From contig NZ_JAHRXF010000028.1 in the NCBI RefSeq assembly GCF_019104725.1, forward strand, positions 1 to 64,000: a stretch of 64,000 nt of DNA, read 5' to 3'. Shown in pieces: positions 58,168-64,000 of the stretch (the first letter of the stretch is position 1; every line of letters starts with the position of its first letter). Source of the DNA: Streptomyces corallincola (lineage in GTDB: Bacteria > Actinomycetota > Actinomycetes > Streptomycetales > Streptomycetaceae). The notes beneath the pieces were generated by a model. The model was not told the origin of the DNA. It searched no databases and saw only the letters and a program-made list of their open reading frames with translations. The position numbers and the translations under genes were made by a program.

Positions 58168-58343
58168 CGGGTCGGCCCTCCCCACACCCGTATCGGCCGT
58201 CCGGGACCGGTCCGCACCCCCCGGTGCACCGGGACCGGCCGGTCGGATCGCCCACAGCATACGGGGCGGCCCCCACCGCACACCGCCCGCCCGGATCGTA
58301 CGAGAACCTCGACCCGGAACGATCATCGTGCTGGGATGCCCCC

Positions 58344-59129
58344 ATGACCGCATCGTCCGCCGGGTCCGCCCCGGCCACCGCCCTGTACGACCGCATCGGC
58401 GCCGGATACCGGGACGTGCGCCGCCCCGACCCCCGGCTCGCGGCGCTGATCCGGGACGCCCTGTCCGGCGCCCGTACGGTCGTGAACGTCGGCGCGGGGG
58501 CAGGGTCGTACGAGCCGGAGGGGGCCGAGGTGACAGCCGTGGACCCCTCCCGGGTGATGCTGGAACAGCACCCCGGCCGCCGGAAGGTGCTGGCGGGCGC
58601 CGAGCGGCTGCCGTTCGCCGACGGGACGTTCGACGCGGCGATGGCGGTGCTCACGGTGCACCACTGGTCGGACCGGAGGCGCGGGCTCACCGAACTGCGC
58701 CGGGTGGCGCGCGGGCAGGCGGTGTTCACCTGGGACCCGGACCACTCCCCCGAGCTGTGGCTGATCGAGGAGTACCTGCCGGAGATCCGGACGCTGGAGC
58801 ACGGCCGGTTCGCGTCGGTGGCGGAGACCGCCGAGGCGCTGGGCGCGCACACGGTCGTGCCGTTCCCGATCCCGCACGACTTCACGGACGGTTTCCAGAT
58901 CGCGTACTGGCGGCGCCCGGAGGCGTTCCTCGACCCGGTGGTGCGGCAGGCCAGTTCGACGTTCGCGCAGCTCGGACCGGCCGTGGTCGAGCCCGCGATG
59001 GAGCGGCTGCGCGCCGATCTCGCGTCCGGGGCGTGGCACCGCCGCCACGCCGGTCTGCTCGGCCGTGAGAGCGTGGACTACGGCTACCGTCTGATCGTCG
59101 CCGGTGACATCGGGCCGGGCGCGGGCTGA
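58344..59129 (+). CDS. class I SAM-dependent methyltransferase
   Basis: 261 residues from ATG 58344; the ribosome binding site is weak. Methyltransferase-11-type fold: motif I VVNVGAGAGSYEPEG, motif II TAVDPSRVML, and LPFADGTFDAAMAVLTVHHW followed by RGLTELRRVARG. The C-terminal part (about 150-261) is a lid with HDFTDGFQIAYW. Substrate unknown; small molecules are usual for this group. Divergent from the RsbW-like gene. Confidence 0.88.
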   Translation: MTASSAGSAPATALYDRIGAGYRDVRRPDPRLAALIRDALSGARTVVNVGAGAGSYEPEGAEVTAVDPSRVMLEQHPGRRKVLAGAERLPFADGTFDAAMAVLTVHHWSDRRRGLTELRRVARGQAVFTWDPDHSPELWLIEEYLPEIRTLEHGRFASVAETAEALGAHTVVPFPIPHDFTDGFQIAYWRRPEAFLDPVVRQASSTFAQLGPAVVEPAMERLRADLASGAWHRRHAGLLGRESVDYGYRLIVAGDIGPGAG

Positions 59130-59198
59130 TCCGGTCCCGCGCCGGGGCCGGGCGGGCGCGGGTGGACAGGCGGGGGTCGGACGAGCCGGGAGGTGCGG

Positions 59199-59924
59199 AT
59201 GCTGGCAGCGCCCATGTGGGACTTCGCCAACGGCCAGGGGGTGCGGCAGCTCTCCGAACTGGGACTGGCGCTGCTGCTGTCGAGCCTGATCGGCTGGGAG
59301 CGGGCGGCCAAGCAGAAGAGTGCCGGGCTGCGCACCCACACCCTGGTCGGTGTGGCGAGCGCGCTGATGATGGTCGTCTCCCAGCACGGTTTCACCAATG
59401 TCCTCGGGCTGCCCAACGTCTCCTTCGACCCCTCGCGGGTGGCGGCGCAGATCGTCTCCGGCATCGGTTTCATCGGCGGCGGTCTGATCTTCGTACGGCA
59501 GGACGCGGTACGGGGGCTGACCACGGCGGCGACGGTGTGGCTGACCTGTGCGGTGGGCATGGCGTGCGGGGGCGGGCTGCCGATCCTGGCGCTGGCGGTG
59601 ACCGCGCTGCACTTCCTGGTGGTGCGCGGGTTCCCGCCGCTCGCGGCGCGGCTGGTGCCGGAGTCGGTGTCCACGGTGTTCCAGGTACGGCTGACCTACC
59701 GGACGGGGACGGCGCTGCTGCCCCGGCTGATGCAGATGTGCACCCGGCGGGGTTACCGCATCGCGCGGTTCCGGGTGGAGCGGCTGCCGGACCGGGCGGA
59801 CGACGCGGCGCGGGTGGTGCTGGAGCTGGAGGGCACCGCCGATCCGACCCCGCTGGCGGCGGAGCTGTTCGACGACGACGGGGTGCTGGACGTGTCCCTC
59901 TCGGTGGCGTCGGACGACGAGTGA
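59199..59924 (+). CDS. MgtC/SapB-family membrane protein
   Basis: 241 residues from ATG 59199, with GGAGG five bases upstream; a GTG at 59193 lies too close to it. Family signature: ALLLSSLIGWERAAKQKSAG then LRTHTLVGVASALMMVVSQ, and QIVSGIGFIGGGLIF, GLTTAATVWLTCAVGMACGGG. Five membrane segments occupy about 15-140, and a soluble ACT-like C-terminal domain (about 150-241) follows. MgtC proteins support growth at low magnesium and acid pH and can inhibit F-ATPase; some act on potassium. Convergent with glpK. Confidence 0.9.
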   Translation: MLAAPMWDFANGQGVRQLSELGLALLLSSLIGWERAAKQKSAGLRTHTLVGVASALMMVVSQHGFTNVLGLPNVSFDPSRVAAQIVSGIGFIGGGLIFVRQDAVRGLTTAATVWLTCAVGMACGGGLPILALAVTALHFLVVRGFPPLAARLVPESVSTVFQVRLTYRTGTALLPRLMQMCTRRGYRIARFRVERLPDRADDAARVVLELEGTADPTPLAAELFDDDGVLDVSLSVASDDE

Positions 59925-59954
59925 GCGGCGGGCGGGTTCTCCGGACGGGCCGTC

Positions 59955-61487
59955 TCACCCGCCGGACCCGCGCTTGCGCTTCCTCGGGGGTCTGACCCAG
60001 TCCAGGGAGCGTTCCACGGCCCGCTGCCAGTTCTCGTACTCCCAGGCGCGGTCGTCGGGGTCCATGTCGGGGAGCCACTGGGCGGCGCGGTGCCAGTTGT
60101 GGCGGAGCACCTCCAGGTCGGGCCAGTACCCGGCGGCGAGTCCGGCGGCGTAGGCGGCGCCGAGGGAGACGGTCTCGGCGACCATCGGGCGGACCACGGG
60201 CACGTCGAGCACGTCCGCGACGAACTGCATCAGCAGGTTGTCCGAGGTCATGCCGCCGTCCACCTTCAGTTCCCCGAGGGCGACGGCCGCGTCCGCGTTC
60301 ATCGCGTCCACCACCTCGCGGGTCTGCCAGCCGGTGGCCTCCAGGACGGCGCGCGCGAGGTGGCCCGCGGTGATGTAGGAGGTGAGGCCGACGACGACAC
60401 CGCGCGCGTCGTCGCGCCAGCGGGGTGCGAAGAGGCCGGAGAAGGCGGGGACGATGTAGCAGCCGCCGTTGTCGTCCACCGTGCGGGCCAGGGTCTCGAT
60501 CTCGGCGGCGGAGCCGATCAGGCCGAGCCGGTCGCGGAACCACTGCACCAGGGCGCCGGTGACGGCGATGGACCCCTCCAGGGCGTAGGCGGGCGGGGCG
60601 TCCCCGATGCGGTAGGCGACGGTGGTGAGCAGGCCGTGCCGGGAGCGGACGGCCTCGGTACCGGTGTTGAGCAGCAGGAAGCCGCCGGTGCCGTAGGTGC
60701 ACTTGGCGTCGCCGGGCGAGAAGCAGGTCTGGCCGAACAGCGCGGCCTGCTGGTCACCGAGTGCGGCGGCGAGCGGCACGCCGGTGAGCGGGGCGCCCGC
60801 CTCGCCGTAGATCTCGGCGGAGGAGCGGATCTCGGGGAGGATCGCGCGGGGCACCCCGAACAGGTCGAGCAGGCCGTCGTCCCAGGTGAGGGTGCGGATG
60901 TCCATGAGCATGGTGCGGGCGGCGTTGGTGGCGTCGGTGAGGTGCAGGCCGCCGTCGGGACCGCCGGTGAGGTTCCAGACGAGCCAGGTCTCGACGGTGC
61001 CGAACAGGATGTCGCCGTTCCGCGCGCGCTGTTCCAGGCCCTTGACGTGGTCGAGCAGCCAGCGGATCTTCGGGGCGGCGAAGTAGGTGGAGGGCGGCAG
61101 GCCGCACCGGTCGCGCAGGACGTCCTCGCCGGGGCCGCGGCGCAACTCCTCGACCAGGGGCGCGGTGCGGGTGTCCTGCCAGACGACGGCACGGGCGACG
61201 GGGATGCCGGTGCGGCGGTCCCACAGGACGGTGGTCTCGCGCTGGTTGGCGATGCCGACGGCGGCGATACGGCCGGTGTCGAGACCGGCGGCGGACAGCG
61301 CCTCGGGGACGATCCGCTTCAGGTTCTGCCAGATCTCCAGGGCGTCGTGCTCGACCCAGCCGGGGCGCGGGAAGTGCTGGCGGTGCTCGCGCTGAGCGAC
61401 GGTCACCATGCGTCCGCGCTGGTCGAAGACGATGCAGCGGGTGGAGTTGGTGCCCTGGTCGATGGACATCACATACCGCTCCGGCAT
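59955..61487 (-). CDS. glpK: glycerol kinase
   Basis: 510 residues. FGGY kinase with ATP-binding SIDQGTNSTRCIVFD, GIANQRETTVLWDR, VVWQDTRTAP, LTDATNAARTMLMDI, ALGDQQAALFGQ and GTGGFLLLNTG. The C-terminal KVDGGMTSDNLLMQFVADVL and ETVSLGAAYAAGLAAGYW complete the signature. It phosphorylates glycerol to sn-glycerol-3-phosphate. An IclR regulator lies 66 bases upstream on the same strand. Unlike the S. coelicolor gyl operon, no glpF aquaporin gene lies between regulator and kinase, and no glpD follows. Confidence 0.96.
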   Translation of the reverse strand: MPERYVMSIDQGTNSTRCIVFDQRGRMVTVAQREHRQHFPRPGWVEHDALEIWQNLKRIVPEALSAAGLDTGRIAAVGIANQRETTVLWDRRTGIPVARAVVWQDTRTAPLVEELRRGPGEDVLRDRCGLPPSTYFAAPKIRWLLDHVKGLEQRARNGDILFGTVETWLVWNLTGGPDGGLHLTDATNAARTMLMDIRTLTWDDGLLDLFGVPRAILPEIRSSAEIYGEAGAPLTGVPLAAALGDQQAALFGQTCFSPGDAKCTYGTGGFLLLNTGTEAVRSRHGLLTTVAYRIGDAPPAYALEGSIAVTGALVQWFRDRLGLIGSAAEIETLARTVDDNGGCYIVPAFSGLFAPRWRDDARGVVVGLTSYITAGHLARAVLEATGWQTREVVDAMNADAAVALGELKVDGGMTSDNLLMQFVADVLDVPVVRPMVAETVSLGAAYAAGLAAGYWPDLEVLRHNWHRAAQWLPDMDPDDRAWEYENWQRAVERSLDWVRPPRKRKRGSGG

Positions 61488-61553
61488 GATCGGGCCGCCT
61501 TCCGGTTCGGGTCGCGCCGTCCTTCCGGCTGGGCGCCGGGTGTGGCGTACGGG

Positions 61554-62324
61554 TCACCAGCGGGCGGCGCCCAGGTCGCGGGAGATGGCGCGGGCGGCCT
61601 CCCGCACCAGGGTGACCAGGGAGGGCCGGGGGTGGCCCCGCGCGTCGCAGATCCGCTCGACCGCCCCGGACACGCCGACCGCGCCGACGACGAGTCCGCC
61701 GTGCCCCCGGATCGGGGCGGCGATCCCGGCCTCGCCCATGCTCATCTCCTGGATCTCCGCGCCCCAGCCGAGTTCCCGGATCTCCGCGAGGGCGCGGGCG
61801 AGCGCGTCCGGGGTGACGAGGGTGTGCCGGGTGTAGGCGGCGGGTCCGTCCGCGTCCCGGTCCGGGTCGGGTGGGGCGGCGCCGTAGGCGAGCAGCACCT
61901 TGCCGAGGGAGGAGGCGTGCAGCGGGAGCAGCGCGCCCACGTCGAGGGTCTGGAAGGTGTCGTCGGGGCGGAAGACGTGGTGGACGACGAGGACGCCGCG
62001 CTCCAGCGGGGTGCCGAGCCGTACGGCCTCACCGCTGCGGGCGGCCAGGGCGTCGGCCCAGTTCAGGGAGCGGGAACGGAGTTCGTTGCCGTCGAGGTAG
62101 CTGGTGCCGAGGTGCAGCAGGGCGGCGCCGAGCCGGTACTTGCCCGTGGCCGCGTCCTGCTCGACGAAGTCCACGTGCTGGAGGGTGCGCAGGATGCCGT
62201 GGGCGGTGCCCTTGGCGAGCCCGAGCGAGGCGGCCACCTCCCCGAGCCCGAGTCGGCGGCGGCCGACGGCGAGCAGCCGCAGGACCGCCGCCGCCCGTTC
62301 GATCGACTGGACGGGTCCGGCCAT
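61554..62324 (-). CDS. IclR-family transcriptional regulator (GylR-like)
   Basis: 256 residues. N-terminal winged HTH: VQSIERAAAVLRLLAVG and LGLGEVAASLGLAKGTAHGILRTL. The effector domain (about 75-250) includes YLDGNELRSRSLNWADALAARSG, VLVVHHVFRPDD, LHASSLGKVLLAYG and GEAGIAAPIRGHGGLVVGAVGVSG. Its place just before glpK makes it the likely GylR-type repressor of glycerol use, responding to glycerol-3-phosphate. Divergent from the 62561 ATPase gene. Confidence 0.93.
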   Translation of the reverse strand: MAGPVQSIERAAAVLRLLAVGRRRLGLGEVAASLGLAKGTAHGILRTLQHVDFVEQDAATGKYRLGAALLHLGTSYLDGNELRSRSLNWADALAARSGEAVRLGTPLERGVLVVHHVFRPDDTFQTLDVGALLPLHASSLGKVLLAYGAAPPDPDRDADGPAAYTRHTLVTPDALARALAEIRELGWGAEIQEMSMGEAGIAAPIRGHGGLVVGAVGVSGAVERICDARGHPRPSLVTLVREAARAISRDLGAARW

Positions 62325-62468
62325 GAAGCGAGCGTACGACCGCGCGGGGAGGTTCGCCGGGCGACCGGGGGCGGCCGGGGGCCGGGCGGACGGGCGGCCG
62401 GGGAGGCGATTCGCCGTACGGGTACTGGGGTAGCGGCGACGGCGTTCGGTAATGCCGACCCTCGTTCA

Positions 62469-62497
62469 TTGACCCGCCCGATTTGTCTCCCTAACGT
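62469..62497 (+). promoter_or_regulatory. consensus vegetative promoter of the 62561 gene
   Basis: TTGACC (62469-62474), exactly 17 bases of spacer, then TAACGT (62492-62497), fitting the HrdB-type consensus. The expected transcription start near 62504 gives a leader of about 57 bases to ATG 62561. Confidence 0.6.
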
Positions 62498-62560
62498 ACG
62501 TCGGAGGTCCGAACGCGTCCGAGGTCGGCACGGTCGGTGCAGGCACCTTCAGGAGGGAAC

Positions 62561-62977
62561 ATGGCAGCACAGCCCCGTACGCTGCTGCGGGAGACCGGCG
62601 AGCACGAGTGTCCGCTGACTCCCGTCCCCGGCTCCGTCCCCGCGGTACGCCACCGGGTGCGGTCGGTGCTGACCGGCTGGCACGTGGCGGCGGAGCTGGT
62701 GGAGGACGCTCTGCTGGTGGTGTCGGAGCTGGTCACCAACGCGATCGTGCACGCGCTGCCCCCGGCGGTGCTGCGGCTGTCCTGGCTCCCGGCGGGCACC
62801 CTCCGGGTCGAGGTGGCCGACACCGGTCCGGCCATTCCGACCTGCCGGGTACCGGGCGACTTCGATCCCGACGAGCACGGGCGGGGCATGACCATCGTCC
62901 GGGCGCTCGCCGCCCGGCACGGCATCCGCGTGCACGGGACCGGCGTGACCTGGTGGGCGGAGCTGGACGCGGCCTGA
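62561..62977 (+). CDS. RsbW-like ATP-binding regulatory protein
   Basis: 138 residues from ATG 62561, with a consensus AGGAGG five bases upstream. A single HATPase_c_2 domain: VEDALLVVSELVTNAIVHALP (N box), VEVADTGPAIPT (G1) and HGRGMTIVRALAARHGI (G2). It belongs to the large streptomycete set of stand-alone anti-sigma-like ATPases. No sigma or antagonist gene is adjacent, so its partner is unknown. A perfect 12-base palindrome (GGGTGCGCACCC) directly follows the stop and may help termination. Confidence 0.9.
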   Translation: MAAQPRTLLRETGEHECPLTPVPGSVPAVRHRVRSVLTGWHVAAELVEDALLVVSELVTNAIVHALPPAVLRLSWLPAGTLRVEVADTGPAIPTCRVPGDFDPDEHGRGMTIVRALAARHGIRVHGTGVTWWAELDAA

Positions 62978-63070
62978 GGGTGCGCACCCGCGACTCCGCG
63001 TGCCGGGCACTGGCCGTGCCCCCGCGCCGTACCCCCTGCGTGGGCCGTCCCCCCTGCGCCGGGCGTGCCG

Positions 63071-64000
63071 TCAGCCCGGTGCCGCGCCCGGATGGAACTT
63101 CGGCACCCGCACCGTGATCTTCGTGCCCGCGCCGACGCCCGTCTCGATCACCAGGCCGTGTTCGTCGCCGTAGAGCTGGCGCAGCCGCATGTCCACGTTG
63201 CTCAGTCCGATGCCCGCCGCCGGGTCGCCCCGGCCGCGGAGGATGTCGCGCAGGCGCCGCGGGTCCATTCCGGCGCCGTCGTCCTCGATGACCACCCGCG
63301 CCGCGGTGCCCTCGTCCTCGGCGGCGATGGTGACCCGGCCCCGTTCGGCGGAGGCCAGCCCGTGTTTGAGGGCGTTCTCCACCAGCGGCTGGAGGCACAG
63401 GAAGGGCAGCGTCACGGGCAGCACCTCCGGGGCGATCCGCAGCGTCACCTCAAGCCGCTTCCCGAACCGGGCGCGGGCCAGCTCCAGATACTGCTCGATG
63501 GAGCGCAACTCCTCGGCCAGCGTGGTGAAGTCACCGCCCCGGCGGAACGAGTACCGGGTGAAGTCCGCGAATTCCAGGAGCAGTTCACGGGCACGCTCGG
63601 GGTCGGTGCGGACGAACGAGGCGATGCTCGCCAGCGAGTTGTAGATGAAGTGCGGGGAGATCTGGGCGCGCAGGGCGCGGATCTCGGCCTCGATGACCCC
63701 GGAACGGGCCCGGTCCAGTTCGGCCAGTTCGAGTTGCACGGCGACCCAGCGGGCGACCTCCTCCGCCGCCCTGGCCACGGCCGCCGACGGCCGGTCCCCG
63801 AACGCGACGAGCGCGCCCCGTCCCCCGCCGCCGAGCGGCGCGACCACCCCCCAGCGCACCGGACAGGTCTCGTTGCCGCAGGTCAGCGCGTAGGCTCGGG
63901 GGCGTCCGGTGCGCAGCGCGTGGGCAAGCGGGTCGGCCAGGTCTGCGCGGTGGTGGTCGCCGACCCCGTCCCAGGCGAGCACGGTCTCCTCGTCGGTGAG
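63071..64000 (-). CDS. LytS-type sensor histidine kinase (5' end outside window)
   Basis: At least 310 residues; the frame runs open past the window edge, so the N-terminus, possibly with membrane segments, is missing. A GAF-like sensory part is visible first. The His_kinase domain has QISPHFIYNSLASIASFV with the phospho-acceptor His, then LELARARFGKRLEVTLRI. The HATPase has LQPLVENALKHGL (N box), VIEDDGAGMDP (G1) and GIGLSNVDMRLRQLYG (G2). LytS-type kinases act with LytTR response regulators, often on cell wall or metabolite uptake. The partner gene would be outside this window. Confidence 0.92.
   Translation of the reverse strand, partial: LTDEETVLAWDGVGDHHRADLADPLAHALRTGRPRAYALTCGNETCPVRWGVVAPLGGGGRGALVAFGDRPSAAVARAAEEVARWVAVQLELAELDRARSGVIEAEIRALRAQISPHFIYNSLASIASFVRTDPERARELLLEFADFTRYSFRRGGDFTTLAEELRSIEQYLELARARFGKRLEVTLRIAPEVLPVTLPFLCLQPLVENALKHGLASAERGRVTIAAEDEGTAARVVIEDDGAGMDPRRLRDILRGRGDPAAGIGLSNVDMRLRQLYGDEHGLVIETGVGAGTKITVRVPKFHPGAAPG

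Noticed and set aside
1..64000. CRISPR arrays, tRNA or rRNA genes, insertion sequences, phage genes or attachment sites
   Set aside because: I read both strands and noticed no direct-repeat arrays with spacers, no tRNA-like cloverleaf with CCA-type arms, and no transposase or integrase among the translated frames. The only tandem repeats are the short ones listed.

Overview
The window is a chromosomal segment of a Streptomyces-type actinomycete. The evidence is very high GC throughout, frequent GTG/TTG starts with purine-rich ribosome binding sites, 4-base GTGA/ATGA gene overlaps, a complete conservon (CvnA-E) with a CYP157-type P450, many SpoIIE-phosphatase and HATPase regulators, and several secreted glycosidases. 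It looks like vertically inherited core and sub-core DNA: I saw no IS element, phage gene, tRNA, rRNA or CRISPR array.

0-6.6 kb is a cell-envelope region: a truncated proline-rich membrane protein, a DUF4239 membrane protein, two convergent paralogous Gly-rich surface proteins (one ending in an LPVTG sorting signal), a class F-like sortase, a NodB-type deacetylase, a universal stress protein and a CapA-like protein. 6.8-13.6 kb holds an ECF sigma factor, an unknown gene, a zinc-finger anti-sigma factor, an Fpg/Nei glycosylase, a PAS-GAF-SpoIIE-HATPase phosphatase and a lipase-maturation-factor protein.

13.7-24.6 kb is a six-gene minus-strand operon divergent from a LacI regulator: sugar-binding lipoprotein, two permeases, a GH5-like enzyme, a Tat-exported GH85 endo-beta-N-acetylglucosaminidase and a GH38 alpha-mannosidase. 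Three related operator-like palindromes lie between the operon and lacI. Together this reads as a system for releasing, importing and dismantling high-mannose N-glycans. A secreted GH92 alpha-mannosidase at 31-33 kb may contribute.

24.6-45 kb is mostly metabolic: NadE, an amidase, a 57-residue ORF of unknown family, an SDR-like protein with a zinc ribbon but no catalytic Tyr, a WS/DGAT-like acyltransferase, GlgC and a GlgA/GlgM-type glucosyltransferase, a FhuF-like 2Fe-2S protein, a DMT transporter, an Rpf-LysM-M23 wall hydrolase, 6-phosphogluconate dehydrogenase, PanD overlapping a small GNAT protein, and an NCS1 permease with a zinc-ribbon tail.

45-64 kb is dominated by signalling. A P450 converges on the conservon (cvnABCDE, whose P450 has EVLW instead of ExxR). 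Then come a GH43 enzyme, a CHASE3 histidine kinase with a response-regulator/PP2C partner, a small HTH protein with a single-domain response regulator, a SigB-family sigma factor with an RsbW-like ATPase, a methyltransferase, an MgtC protein, glycerol kinase with an IclR regulator, another HATPase regulator, and a LytS-type kinase cut by the window end. Convergent gene pairs are often separated by long GC-rich hairpins, annotated here as terminators.
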